Origin: Flavicella sp964230805
GTDB taxonomy: Bacteria; Bacteroidota; Bacteroidia; Flavobacteriales; Flavobacteriaceae
DNA length: 52,095 bases
Assembly: GCA_964230805.1 (NCBI GenBank)
Contig: CAXRIA010000039.1
Span: forward strand, 1 to 52,095
Direction of reading: 5' to 3'
The notes under the pieces are model-generated. The model was not told the DNA's origin. It made no database searches and saw only the letters and a program-made list of their open reading frames with translations. A program made the position numbers and the translations under genes. Below, in pieces: positions 33,303 to 42,363 of the stretch; position 1 is the first letter of the stretch, and each line of letters opens with the position of its first letter.

Positions 33303-35816
33303 TTAGGATTCCCACAACTCAGGCATTTTCTGATCTCTGAGTGGCACAAAATTCAGGTTGGCATCAATCTCTTCAGAATTGACAAAATGGCTAAATTTAT
33401 TTTGCATTTCTATATTTTCAATGGCTTCCTTCCACTCACATTTGTAAGTATCTACTAGACCTTGCATCTCTTTGTCCAAATCTTCACAAATTCCCAACGT
33501 ATCGTTCACAACAACATCTTTGAGGTATTCAATTCCTCCATCTAATTTGTCGAGCCACGCCGCAGTTCTTTGCAACGGCAAAGCTGTTTTGATGTAGTAC
33601 ATTAAAAATCGATCTACATATTTTACTACCGTTTCGTTGTCAATTTTTTCGGCCAGCAACTCCGCATGTCTCGGGTTGGCACCTCCATTTCCAGCAACGT
33701 ACAAATTCCAGCCCCCTTCTACGGCAATCATTCCAAAGTCTTTACAACGTGCCTCAGCGCATTCACGGATACAACCGGAAACACCTCCTTTGATTTTGTG
33801 CGGTGATCGAATTCCTTTGTAACGATTTTCAACTTCAATGGCAAAACTTACACTTTCGTCCATTCCATAACGACACCAGGTAGACCCAACACAGCTCTTC
33901 ACTGTTCGCAACGATTTTCCGTACGCGTGACCACTTTCAAAACCTTCGTCAATCAATTCTTTCCAAATGGCGGGCAATTGATCCAATCTTGCACCAAACA
34001 AATCAATACGCTGCCCCCCTGTAATTTTTGTGTACAAGTCGTATTTGGCAGCAATCTCACCAATCACAATCAATTGCTTAGGAGTAATCTCGCCTCCAGC
34101 AACGCGCGGCACCACGGAATAGGTTCCATTTCTTTGAATGTTCGCTAAAAATCGGTCATTCGAGTCCTGAATAACTTCCTGTTTGTTGGCTGTTTCATTA
34201 TAAATACTTGCAAACAGAGAGGCCATTGCCGGTTTGCAAATTTCACATCCATGACCTTTTCCATATTTGTCCAAGAGTTCGTCGTAAGAACGAATGTTTT
34301 TCATCGTAATGATATCGAACAATTCTTGGCGTGAATAGTCAAAATGCTCACAAATGGTTTCTTTTACTACTTTTCCAGCGGCTTTGAGCGTTTCGTTCAA
34401 CAGGTCTGTTACCATGGGCTTACACCCACCACATCCTGTGGTCACTTTTGTTTCAGCGGCCAGTCCTTTCACCGTATCAATTCCCGCTTCCACTTGACAG
34501 CAAATGGCACCTTTGGTCACCGATTCACAAGAACAAACGACAGCAGTATCTGGCAAATCCAATACAGAACCTAGTCCCGCCTCTTCTCCTCCACGAGCTC
34601 CTAAAATCAAATCTTCGGGATTCTCAGGAATGACCAAACCGTTCAAATAAATCTGATGCAACATGTTGTAATCGCTAGCATCTCCTACCAAAATACCTCC
34701 TAAAAGTGACTTGCCGTCTTTGGAAACAATGATTTTTTTGTAAATGCCTTGGAACTTGTTTTCATATACAATGCCTTCGCCTTCTTTTTGTTCATTCAAA
34801 GCATCTCCAAAACTAGCCACATCAATTCCACTAAGTTTTAACTTGGTAGACATATCAATGGAAGTGGGCATCGACGCCTCTTGTCCTAGAATTTGATCCA
34901 CGGCTACAGAGGCCATATCATATCCTGGCGCTACCAAACCATAGATCATTTGGTTCAGCAAAGCACATTCTCCAATGGCATAAATATGTTCATCGGAGGT
35001 TTTCATATCATTCGATACCACAATCCCTCCTCTTGTTCCTACTTCGAGTCCACAGGTTTTTGCCAGTTCATCTCTCGGACGAATTCCCGCAGACACCAAC
35101 AACATGTCTACATCGAGCACATCGCCTCCTCCGAAGTCCATTCCAGTAATCGCTGTATCTCCAAGAATTTGTTGCGTTCCTTTGTTTAATAAAATTTCAA
35201 TCCCCAGGTCTTCTAATTTTCCTTGCAAGACACGGCTGGCGTCTGCATCCAATTGTCTAGGCATCAAACGTGGCGCAAATTCCACGACGGCTGCTTCCAA
35301 ATCCATATCTAAAATAGCCTTTCCTGCCTCCAATCCTAACAGACCTCCTCCTAAAATCGCGGCTTTCTTTTTGCCTCCATCTTTTTTAAGTTTTTCTGCA
35401 TAGGCCATCGTTGCGTCCAAATCTTCAATGGTTCGGTACACAAAAACACCTTCTTTCTCTATTTTAGGAATGGGCGGTACAAACGCAGAGGAACCCGTAG
35501 CCAATACCAAATAATCATAGGCATAAACCGCATCACTAAGCGTGGTAATGGTTTTGTTTTCTCTGTGAATATCTGTAACTCGTTCATTCGTAATCAGCTC
35601 GATATTGTTTTCCTCGTACCAAGACCTAGGAGCCATACTCAAGCGGTCTGCATCTTGATCGGCAAAATACTCACTCAAATGCACTCGATCGTAAGCAGGT
35701 CTGGGCTCTTCTCCAAAAACCACCAATTTAAATGCTGAGGAATTTTCTTTGCTTACAAATTTCTCACAAAATTTGTAGCCAACCATTCCATTTCCGATAA
35801 CTAAAATCGTTTTCAT
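33303..35816 (-). CDS. nirB: NAD(P)H nitrite reductase large subunit
   Basis: NirB reduces nitrite to ammonium in the cytoplasm, using six electrons. The 837-residue protein runs in order: FAD domain (ILVIGNGMVGYKF at 4-16), NAD(P)H domain (AAILGGGLLGLEAGKA near 160), BFD-like 2Fe-2S domain (VVCSCESVTKGAI with TGCGGCKPMV, about 430-470), and the siroheme/4Fe-4S domain with the ligand pairs CVGSTWC (Cys-x5-Cys) and CIREC (Cys-x3-Cys). All cluster ligands are present. It is divergent from the first FNR-like gene, with three TACGTA elements over its promoter. Confidence 0.97.
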   Translation of the reverse strand: MKTILVIGNGMVGYKFCEKFVSKENSSAFKLVVFGEEPRPAYDRVHLSEYFADQDADRLSMAPRSWYEENNIELITNERVTDIHRENKTITTLSDAVYAYDYLVLATGSSAFVPPIPKIEKEGVFVYRTIEDLDATMAYAEKLKKDGGKKKAAILGGGLLGLEAGKAILDMDLEAAVVEFAPRLMPRQLDADASRVLQGKLEDLGIEILLNKGTQQILGDTAITGMDFGGGDVLDVDMLLVSAGIRPRDELAKTCGLEVGTRGGIVVSNDMKTSDEHIYAIGECALLNQMIYGLVAPGYDMASVAVDQILGQEASMPTSIDMSTKLKLSGIDVASFGDALNEQKEGEGIVYENKFQGIYKKIIVSKDGKSLLGGILVGDASDYNMLHQIYLNGLVIPENPEDLILGARGGEEAGLGSVLDLPDTAVVCSCESVTKGAICCQVEAGIDTVKGLAAETKVTTGCGGCKPMVTDLLNETLKAAGKVVKETICEHFDYSRQELFDIITMKNIRSYDELLDKYGKGHGCEICKPAMASLFASIYNETANKQEVIQDSNDRFLANIQRNGTYSVVPRVAGGEITPKQLIVIGEIAAKYDLYTKITGGQRIDLFGARLDQLPAIWKELIDEGFESGHAYGKSLRTVKSCVGSTWCRYGMDESVSFAIEVENRYKGIRSPHKIKGGVSGCIRECAEARCKDFGMIAVEGGWNLYVAGNGGANPRHAELLAEKIDNETVVKYVDRFLMYYIKTALPLQRTAAWLDKLDGGIEYLKDVVVNDTLGICEDLDKEMQGLVDTYKCEWKEAIENIEMQNKFSHFVNSEEIDANLNFVPLRDQKMPELWES

Positions 35817-35841
35817 ATTTCTTTATTTCTGAGTTACGCTG

Positions 35842-35873
35842 CAAAATTACGTAATAATACGTAATTATACGTA
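35842..35873 (-). promoter_or_regulatory. nirB promoter: -7 box with three phased TACGTA sites
   Basis: TAATTTTG on the minus strand (35842-35849) is the -7 box. TACGTA occurs at 35848-35853, 35858-35863 and 35868-35873, exactly 10 bp apart, so the sites lie on one face of the helix at about -15, -25 and -35. No TTTG -33 element is present, which suggests activator dependence. Confidence 0.65.
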
Positions 35874-36088
35874 GTTTTTTCCCTAAAAAAATCATAATTT
35901 CATTCTTACCAAGAATTGCAAAAAATATCGATACAGTTCTTAAAAAAGGATTCAAAATATTACAATAATCACAACGAATACTGGTCTAAACGCAGGTATA
36001 AAAAAGTTTTTTACTTCTTTAAAAACTATCAAATTGTAGCGATTGCCTTCGTTATTTCCATGGACATAACAATTATTTTAAGTATAAA

Positions 36089-36120
36089 TACGTAGAAATA
36101 GAGAATATTTCCTATTTTTG
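36089..36120 (+). promoter_or_regulatory. Promoter of the first FNR-like gene: TACGTA and -7 box
   Basis: TACGTA at 36089-36094 lies about 35 bp upstream of the start point implied by TATTTTTG at 36113-36120. It has one TACGTA element, where nirB has three. Confidence 0.55.
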
Positions 36121-36154
36121 TACCTCATTATTGTTTCATGATAATTAAAAAATT

Positions 36155-36859
36155 ATGTCGGACTGCATTTCTTGTGAAAACACCCATTGCCTGATCAAAA
36201 GGAATCTTAAAAATCCAGCTATTGAAAAATATTTGGACGAAAAGCACACCATCAAATGCAAGAAATCCCAGCAATTTATCATGGAAGGTGCTCCGGCTCA
36301 CGGACTCTTCTTTGTAAAAAAAGGGCAAGTCAAAGTAGTAAAGACCGGGATTTACGGTCGCGAACAAATTGTGCGTTTCGCACACGACGGAGAAATCATC
36401 GGACATCGAGGTTTTGGACAAGGAAAGCAATACCCCATTGGTGCCTTGGCGATCAAAGAAACCCTGCTTTGTAACTTTACGAACGAAACCCTTTCGAACA
36501 TGCTTCATGAAATCCCAGGGGTTACCTTTGACCTCATGCTTTTTTATGCGGAAGAACTCAACCGTTCGGAAACCAAAGTCCGAAAATTTGCACAGATGAC
36601 CGTTCGAGAAAAAGTCATTGACTCATTTTTATACATCAATCGCAAGTTTGGACAAACCGACGACGGTTTTTTCAACATTCAATTGCCAAGAAAAGATTTC
36701 GCGGATTTTGCCGGAACGACCGAAGAGCAAGTCATTCGCATTATCTCTAGCTTGAAAAAAGAAAAACTTCTGATTACCAAAGGCAAAAAAATTGGAATTG
36801 CCGATATTGCCTTACTCAAAAAGGAAATTTCGGAACACAATTATTTCCTCGACAGCTAG
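36155..36859 (+). CDS. Crp/Fnr-family regulator with FNR-like cysteines (copy 1)
   Basis: This 234-residue regulator has an N-terminal Cys cluster (Cys4-x2-Cys7-x4-Cys12), a cyclic-nucleotide-binding-type beta barrel (about 30-115), a dimerisation helix, and a winged helix with the recognition segment GTTEEQVIRIISSLKKEKLL. A further Cys106 (ETLLCNF) aligns with E. coli FNR Cys122, so all four FNR cluster ligands have counterparts; Cys35 is also conserved in the paralogue. It probably senses O2 or NO through an Fe-S cluster (inference). It is divergent from nirB and carries a TACGTA element in its own promoter. Confidence 0.9.
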   Translation: MSDCISCENTHCLIKRNLKNPAIEKYLDEKHTIKCKKSQQFIMEGAPAHGLFFVKKGQVKVVKTGIYGREQIVRFAHDGEIIGHRGFGQGKQYPIGALAIKETLLCNFTNETLSNMLHEIPGVTFDLMLFYAEELNRSETKVRKFAQMTVREKVIDSFLYINRKFGQTDDGFFNIQLPRKDFADFAGTTEEQVIRIISSLKKEKLLITKGKKIGIADIALLKKEISEHNYFLDS

Positions 36860-36915
36860 TCGCGAACACGAAAATTAGGGTATAGAAAAAACTATACAAC
36901 AACTTAACATGCCCG

Positions 36916-36941
36916 AAAACCGGTTTTAATAACCGTTTTTT
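36916..36941 (+). terminator. Weak terminator after the first FNR-like gene
   Basis: The stem CGGTT / AACCG with loop TTAAT is followed by six Ts; only 5 bp, so confidence is modest. Confidence 0.4.
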
Positions 36942-36980
36942 CCACGTACATTCGTTTTTCAAAACACCAAACTTTTACCA

Positions 36981-38366
36981 ATGAAAAATTACTTTTACGC
37001 AACCTTGCTTTGTCAGATCGCACTTTTTTCTGGCTGTAGCAGCGACGACTCCAAATTGATTGAAAACAATCCGCTTCCCAATCCTGAAGGCTACACCTTG
37101 GTGTGGAACGACGAATTCAATGGCACCGAAATTGACGCACAAAAATGGGGCTATGAATTGGGAGACGGTACCGATTATGGATTGAACCCAGGCTGGGGAA
37201 ACAATGAAAAACAATTGTACACAGACCTCCCAGAAAACGCATACATTCACAATGAGAACGACATTTCATCGCTGGCCATTACAGCGCTCAAAAACGGCGA
37301 AGACATTACCTCTGCCAAACTGACCACACAAAACGTATTTACCACCCGATTCGGACGTGTCAGCGTTCGTGCAAAAATACCAAAGGGACAGGGAATGTGG
37401 CCTGCCATTTGGCTGCTCGGTGCCAACAAAACTGAAATCGATTGGCCTGGTTGCGGAGAAATTGACATCATGGAAATCTTGGGTCATGAAACAGACAAAC
37501 TTTTGTCAACTTTGCATTTTACTGGCGACGAAAACAGGTACAAAACCATCGAAAACGTACACGTACTTGCCGAAGGCGATTTTAGCGAAAGCTTTCACGA
37601 ATACACCTTGGATTGGACGCCAGAAAAAATCAGTTTTTCTCTGGACAACAACTTTTTGTACGAGGTTCCTATTGAAAGCGACATGAAGGAATACCTTCGC
37701 GATTTTTACCTTATTCTCAATGTAGCCGTTGGCGGAAATTTGTCGGGAGATATTGATGAAACGACGACCTTCCCACAATCCATGCTGGTCGACTATGTAC
37801 GTGTCTATTCCAAAGACGACCTCGAAATCCCAGACGCTCCACCGTTGGATATTGAAGAAGAAACCGTGGGACAATTGATCGATGAAAGTTTGGTAACCCA
37901 TGCCCTTCAAACCGACTTTACCCATTTGGGAGCCCTAGAAGTGGTTACCTATGGGCCCGGCGCCCCCTTGATTGCTGCTTCAGAAACGGCCATCGACGGA
38001 GATCAAAGCTTGTCGTTTTCATTCCCTGGTGCCGAATGGGGCGGTGGTTATATCGAACTCGAAACACCTGCCAACATTCAAAGTTTCGACACACTTGTTT
38101 TTTCTCTGAACAAACCGGCCTCGCTTGCCGATGCAGAAATAAAATTGGAAGGACCCAATGGCAATAGTGCTGCCGTATTTCTAACAAACTACACACCGAT
38201 CCCTGTCAACAATGGGTTTGGGGAATACAGCATTCCGATGACAGACTTTACGGACTTGGATACGGAAAATCTTCGGATTGCTTTTTCCATTTGGAACCCA
38301 AAAGATGCCGATGGAAATATTACAGCTGGAGAAGTGCTCATTGACAATCTGCATTTTTCGAACTGA
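36981..38366 (+). CDS. GH16-family endo-beta-glucanase (laminarinase-like) lipoprotein
   Basis: This 461-residue secreted enzyme is predicted to cut beta-1,3(4)-glucans such as laminarin. It starts with a lipoprotein signal (LLCQIALFSGC, lipid at Cys19). The catalytic GH16 domain (about 37-275) has the active-site strand GEIDIMEILGHE (nucleophile Glu160, Asp162, acid/base Glu165) and ends VDYVRVYSKDD. After a Pro/Glu linker comes a C-terminal beta-sandwich of about 165 residues that looks like a carbohydrate-binding module. Its base composition looks more GC-rich than its neighbours. It is an unexpected insert between two paralogous regulator genes. Confidence 0.92.
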   Translation: MKNYFYATLLCQIALFSGCSSDDSKLIENNPLPNPEGYTLVWNDEFNGTEIDAQKWGYELGDGTDYGLNPGWGNNEKQLYTDLPENAYIHNENDISSLAITALKNGEDITSAKLTTQNVFTTRFGRVSVRAKIPKGQGMWPAIWLLGANKTEIDWPGCGEIDIMEILGHETDKLLSTLHFTGDENRYKTIENVHVLAEGDFSESFHEYTLDWTPEKISFSLDNNFLYEVPIESDMKEYLRDFYLILNVAVGGNLSGDIDETTTFPQSMLVDYVRVYSKDDLEIPDAPPLDIEEETVGQLIDESLVTHALQTDFTHLGALEVVTYGPGAPLIAASETAIDGDQSLSFSFPGAEWGGGYIELETPANIQSFDTLVFSLNKPASLADAEIKLEGPNGNSAAVFLTNYTPIPVNNGFGEYSIPMTDFTDLDTENLRIAFSIWNPKDADGNITAGEVLIDNLHFSN

Positions 38367-38415
38367 AACATTCAAAACAAAATACCGTTCTCTCGAGAAC
38401 CCTACCCCTGAAGAA

Positions 38416-38451
38416 ACGCTCATACAATAGTATTGTATGGGCGTATTTTTT
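38416..38451 (+). terminator. Intrinsic terminator after the GH16 gene
   Basis: A 13-bp stem (ACGCTCATACAAT / ATTGTATGGGCGT, one G-T wobble) with loop AGT is followed by ATTTTTTT. Confidence 0.85.
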
Positions 38452-38570
38452 TAAAACACCCACCCAATATTATCCCTACTTCTCTTATTCCTGTGAAAAC
38501 GCAGTTTTCCTTATGGTAAAAAAGATTTTTTCAACTACACAAGTCCATATTTCAAGGAGGTAATTCAAGC

Positions 38571-38578
38571 TAACTTTG
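38571..38578 (+). promoter_or_regulatory. -7 box (TAACTTTG) for the second FNR-like gene
   Basis: The context AGCTAACTTTGTA is repeated almost exactly at the importer promoter (39554-39566). No TACGTA element is present here. The leader to the ATG at 38662 is about 77 bp. Confidence 0.55.
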
Positions 38579-38661
38579 TACACACATAGATGTTTTTAAC
38601 CAAACACAAAAAACATACATCTTAGAAAAAGAGAACATCCGAACAAAGAAAACAATCCGTT

Positions 38662-39366
38662 ATGGCCCATTGCACCACATGTGAAAATATTAATTGCTTG
38701 ATTAAAAAAAATAGCAAACATCCGAGTATTAACAATTTCTTACACAAGAAACACACCATAAAATGTAAGAAATCGCAGCAATTTATCATGGAAGGAACGC
38801 CTGCTCACGGCTTGTTTTTCGCCTACAAAGGAAAAGTGAAGGTGTTAAAAACAGGGGTTGACGACAGAGAACAAATTGTTCGTTTTGCCAAAGACGGTGA
38901 AATCATTGGACACCGAGGAGGCTTTGGATCCTCCAAATATTATTCCATTTCTGCCCAAGCGTTGGAAGACACCACCCTTTGTTATTTTGCCCAAGAAGAC
39001 CTAAAAAACCTATTGCTCACCATTCCTCAATTGGCCTTTGAGTTCATGCTTTTTTATGCAGACGAACTGAGTGAAAGTGAAACACGTGTTCGAAAACTTA
39101 CACAAATGTCTGTCCGCGAGCGTGTCATTGATTCCTTGTTGTACATGGAAAATAAATTCGGAGCGAACGAGGCACTTTTGAATATAAAACTCAGTCGAAA
39201 AGACTATGCCGATTATTCCGGAACCACCGAAGAACAGGTTATTCGAACGCTCTCGGCACTGAAAAAAGAAAACTTGATTGTTGCCGAAGGAAGGCGCTTG
39301 GGGATATTGAATGCCGAGGCATTGAAAGCTGAAATATCCAAACACACGTTCCCACTGAATCCATAA
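38662..39366 (+). CDS. Crp/Fnr-family regulator with FNR-like cysteines (copy 2)
   Basis: This is a close paralogue of the gene at 36155, the same length (234 residues) and collinear throughout. Identical stretches include KHTIKCKKSQQFIMEG and REQIVRFA. The Cys set is conserved: Cys4, Cys7, Cys12, Cys35 and Cys107 (DTTLCYF). The recognition helix reads GTTEEQVIRTLSALKKENLI, nearly the same as copy 1, so both may bind the same sites. The copies therefore arose by duplication, with the GH16 gene now between them. It lies upstream of the nrt importer and may control it. Confidence 0.9.
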   Translation: MAHCTTCENINCLIKKNSKHPSINNFLHKKHTIKCKKSQQFIMEGTPAHGLFFAYKGKVKVLKTGVDDREQIVRFAKDGEIIGHRGGFGSSKYYSISAQALEDTTLCYFAQEDLKNLLLTIPQLAFEFMLFYADELSESETRVRKLTQMSVRERVIDSLLYMENKFGANEALLNIKLSRKDYADYSGTTEEQVIRTLSALKKENLIVAEGRRLGILNAEALKAEISKHTFPLNP

Positions 39367-39511
39367 GTGCCTGTTTTTCAAAAACAAAACTTGGATGCCA
39401 CACTTTTTGGAAGTTCTTCGAAAAAATTAGCATTCAAAAAAACCATAAAAAAACCTGCGATCTGTCAATTTATAAAATGTTTATTTACTTATAAAAACCC
39501 GTAGAAAAGAC

Positions 39512-39523
39512 TGTTTAACCCTG
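39512..39523 (+). promoter_or_regulatory. TGTTTAAMCCTG element upstream of nrtA
   Basis: TGTTTAACCCTG is centred about 53 bp upstream of the start point predicted from the nrtA -7 box. An 11-of-12 match lies at the same distance from the porin promoter (44070-44081). Confidence 0.45.
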
Positions 39524-39556
39524 TAAATACTCATAACTTAAAACAAAACACGCAGC

Positions 39557-39564
39557 TAACTTTG
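39557..39564 (+). promoter_or_regulatory. -7 box (TAACTTTG) for the nrt importer
   Basis: This exact TAnnTTTG match ends only 10 bp before an ATG at 39575. The leader makes better sense with the ATG at 39608. Confidence 0.6.
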
Positions 39565-39607
39565 TAACATCAAAATGAATCAAAATAATCAATCTAAAAA
39601 TAAAAGA

Positions 39608-40981
39608 ATGAAAGCAACAATTGTAAAAGCAACAGCATTGGCTGCCTTATTCCTTACCCTATCGTGTGGAGGAAGTGACAGCAAGAAAAAAGAAGAGACC
39701 AAAGCAGCTCCCGAGGCGAGTACATCTTTAGAGATCGAAAAACCACAACTTACCTTTGGTTTTATAAAACTTACAGACATGGCTCCTCTAGCCATTGCCA
39801 AAGAAAAAGGATTTTTTGAAGAAGAGGGTTTGTTTGTCTCAGTGGAAGCCCAGTCCAACTGGAAAAACATCTTAGACAGAGTTATTGACGGTCAATTGGA
39901 CGGTTCTCACATGCTAGCGGGACAGCCTATTGCGGCAGGGGCTGGCTTTGGTCGTCAAGCAGAACTCGTTACGCCTTTTTCTATGGACTTGAACGGAAAT
40001 GGAATCACAGTTTCCAACGATGTATGGTCTAAAATGAAACCAAACATTCCAAAAGGTGCCGATGGAAAACCCGTACACCCTATTAGTGCAGAAGCCTTGA
40101 AGCCTGTGATTGCAGACTACAAAAACAACGGGAAAGCCTTTAAAATGGGAATGGTATTTCCAGTATCGACTCACAATTACGAAATTCGTTACTGGTTGGC
40201 AGCTGCAGGAATTCACCCAGGTATGTATTCCGCTGAAAACATTCAAGGACAAATTGATGCAGAAGTATTGCTTTCTGTAACACCTCCGCCACAAATGCCT
40301 GCGACCTTAGAAGCCGGAACGATCTACGGATACTGTGTAGGTGAGCCATGGAACCAGCAAGCGGTTTTTAAAGGAATTGGTGTTCCTGTCACTACCAACT
40401 ACGACATCTGGAAAAACAACCCAGAGAAAGTATTTGTAATGACCAAAAAATTTGTAGAGCAGTACCCAAATACAGCCGTAGCCGTAACCAAAGCGTTGAT
40501 CCGAGCTGGAAAATGGTTGGATACTCCTGGAAACAGAAAAGAAGCGGTAAAAATACTATCCATGCCTCAATACGTAGGTGCTGACGAAGTGGTATTGGCC
40601 AACTCTATGACCGGTACTTTTGAATTCGAAAAAGGAGACAAAAGATCCATGCCAGACTTTAACGTATTCTACCGTTACAATGCCACATACCCATTCTATT
40701 CAGATGCCATTTGGTTCTTGACTCAAATGAGAAGATGGGGACAAATTACGACAGAAAAACCAGCAGAATGGTATGCAGAAAAAGCAAAAGAAATCTACCG
40801 TCCTGATATTTGGAAAAAAGCAGCGACTATTTTAGCAGAAGAAGGTAAAATTCCTGCCACAGACATTCCAGATACAGATGGATACAAACCAGCCACAACT
40901 GATTTTATCGACGGAAACAAATACGATGCAAAAGATCCTATCGGATACATCAACAGTTTCAAAATCGGAAACAAAGACTAA
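39608..40981 (+). CDS. nrtA: Nitrate/nitrite ABC transporter substrate-binding lipoprotein (NrtA-like)
   Basis: NrtA binds nitrate or nitrite in the periplasm and hands it to the permease. From the ATG at 39608 (MKATIVKATALAALFLTLSC) it is a 457-residue lipoprotein. After a Lys/Glu/Ala linker, the binding domain has LTFGFIKLTDMAPLAIAKEKGFFEEEGL, DGSHMLAGQPIAAG, FPVSTHNYEIRYWLAAAGI and YCVGEPWNQQAVFKG, typical of the NrtA/CmpA family. It starts the importer cluster. Two tandem hairpins separate it from nrtB. The choice of nitrate over cyanate or bicarbonate rests mainly on neighbours. Confidence 0.9.
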   Translation: MKATIVKATALAALFLTLSCGGSDSKKKEETKAAPEASTSLEIEKPQLTFGFIKLTDMAPLAIAKEKGFFEEEGLFVSVEAQSNWKNILDRVIDGQLDGSHMLAGQPIAAGAGFGRQAELVTPFSMDLNGNGITVSNDVWSKMKPNIPKGADGKPVHPISAEALKPVIADYKNNGKAFKMGMVFPVSTHNYEIRYWLAAAGIHPGMYSAENIQGQIDAEVLLSVTPPPQMPATLEAGTIYGYCVGEPWNQQAVFKGIGVPVTTNYDIWKNNPEKVFVMTKKFVEQYPNTAVAVTKALIRAGKWLDTPGNRKEAVKILSMPQYVGADEVVLANSMTGTFEFEKGDKRSMPDFNVFYRYNATYPFYSDAIWFLTQMRRWGQITTEKPAEWYAEKAKEIYRPDIWKKAATILAEEGKIPATDIPDTDGYKPATTDFIDGNKYDAKDPIGYINSFKIGNKD

Positions 40982-41030
40982 TGACACGTAAGAATACTCC
41001 ATCGAGGGTATCGACGAATAATTGAGAGAT

Positions 41031-41109
41031 ATCGAGAAACAAATTTCCATCTTAAAACACTGTTTCTCGATTTTCTTTTTCTGCTTCAATAATACAATTG
41101 AAGCAGAAA
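41031..41109 (+). other. Two tandem RNA hairpins between nrtA and nrtB
   Basis: Hairpin 1 has an 11-bp perfect stem (ATCGAGAAACA at 41031-41041, complement at 41061-41071), a 19-nt loop, and TTTTCTTTTT after it. Hairpin 2 has a 13-bp stem (41078-41090 with 41097-41109) and a 6-nt loop. Together they look like a partial terminator or mRNA stabiliser that keeps more binding protein than permease. Confidence 0.6.
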
Positions 41110-41155
41110 TTCTCTTGAAAAGACAGATATAAAAGAACGTAGCAAAACAAACAAC

Positions 41156-42256
41156 ATGAAAGATTCTATCATCAAAGGACTCCGATTTATAGGGCTTGGA
41201 TTTTTTGAACCATTGGTAAGGCTCATTGCCGGAGAAGACTCAAAAAAAAATAGTATTGAGGTATTAAAGAAAATCGTCGCACCCATTGCTTCCATTTTAT
41301 TATTCCTTGGAATCTGGTACAGTGGGTCAAAATCACTATTCGATACAGAAGCGAACTACAAAATAGAAAAAGTACGCAAAGAACAAGGAGACGCAGAGGC
41401 AGACAAAATGAAAGCTTGTATCGAAGCTGGAGATGTGAGTTGCCAACCCAACACCCTGCCCTCTCCTGGACAAGTGTGGGGGTCTTACAAATTGCTTTTG
41501 AAAGATCACAAAAAAATTAGTGAAGACAAAGAAGCTTTCAAAAAGAGAACGGCTGCTTTGAATGAAAAAAGAATGGCCCAAGGGAAAGACCCGATTGTGT
41601 ACACAGGAAGACCTTCTTTTGTAGATCAAATCAAAACGAGTATCAAAACTGTATTTGCTGGGTTCTTATTAGCGCTACTCATTGCAACCCCCATCGGTAT
41701 CATTATCGGATTGAGTGAAACCCTGAGAACCTCTTTCAACTGGTTGATCCAAATTCTAAAACCCGTGTCACCCGTAGTTTGGTTGTTGTTGGTATTTATG
41801 ATTGTAAAAACCTTGACCAAAGATTCCACAGGAGACACCTCTTTTATCATTTCGTTTATTAGTGTCGGACTCTGTTCTATGTGGGCAACTCTGGTGAATA
41901 CCGCCGTAGGAGTTTCCTCCGTAGACAAAGACTATATCAATGTTGCGAAAGTACTCAAGCTTGGATCCCTTCAAAAAATATTCAAAGTAATCCTTCCCGC
42001 CTCTTTGCCTCTTATCTTCACAGGATTGAGAATCACACTTTCTGTGGCGTGGATGGTATTGATTGCCATTGAATTGTTAGCACAAAGTCCAGGATTGGGA
42101 TCTTTTGTTTGGGAAGAATTTCAAAATGGAGCCAATGACTCCAACTCGAAAATTATTGTTGCCATGTTTGTGATTGGTTTTATCGGATTCCTATTGGATC
42201 GAATTATGCTGACCATTCAAAAATTTATCTCATTTGATAAAAACGAAGGCATCTAA
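41156..42256 (+). CDS. nrtB: Nitrate/nitrite ABC transporter permease (NrtB-like)
   Basis: This 366-residue inner-membrane permease belongs to the BPD-type family. One N-terminal helix (IVAPIASILLFLGIWYSG, about 42-60) is followed by a charged loop of about 100 residues (about 62-160) with two Cys (ACIEAGDVSCQ) and LPSPGQVW. Five or so helices then carry the EAA loop (VLKLGSLQKIFKVILPASLPLIFTGLRI), the contact to the ATPases. Cyanobacterial NrtB lacks so long an insertion after helix 1. It lies between nrtA and the two ATPase genes. Confidence 0.92.
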   Translation: MKDSIIKGLRFIGLGFFEPLVRLIAGEDSKKNSIEVLKKIVAPIASILLFLGIWYSGSKSLFDTEANYKIEKVRKEQGDAEADKMKACIEAGDVSCQPNTLPSPGQVWGSYKLLLKDHKKISEDKEAFKKRTAALNEKRMAQGKDPIVYTGRPSFVDQIKTSIKTVFAGFLLALLIATPIGIIIGLSETLRTSFNWLIQILKPVSPVVWLLLVFMIVKTLTKDSTGDTSFIISFISVGLCSMWATLVNTAVGVSSVDKDYINVAKVLKLGSLQKIFKVILPASLPLIFTGLRITLSVAWMVLIAIELLAQSPGLGSFVWEEFQNGANDSNSKIIVAMFVIGFIGFLLDRIMLTIQKFISFDKNEGI

Positions 42257-42363
42257 ACCATGGCATTGTGTTTGCGCAAAATCATTTGATGAATACACGC
42301 TCCACAAAACAAGAACAAACGATAAACCGCCTGACATTGGAAGGCCTATAAAGAAAAAATAAA

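Larger units (their letters stand above)
35817..36154. promoter_or_regulatory. Divergent nirB / FNR-like regulator control region
   Basis: This 338-bp region holds the nirB promoter near the left end and the regulator promoter near the right end. The middle (about 35880-36080) is AT-rich with no gene or obvious site. Details of the boxes are given separately. Confidence 0.6.

Noticed and set aside
39575..39607. Upstream ATG for nrtA
   Set aside because: It lies only 10 bp from the -7 box and would bury the lipoprotein signal behind 11 polar residues.
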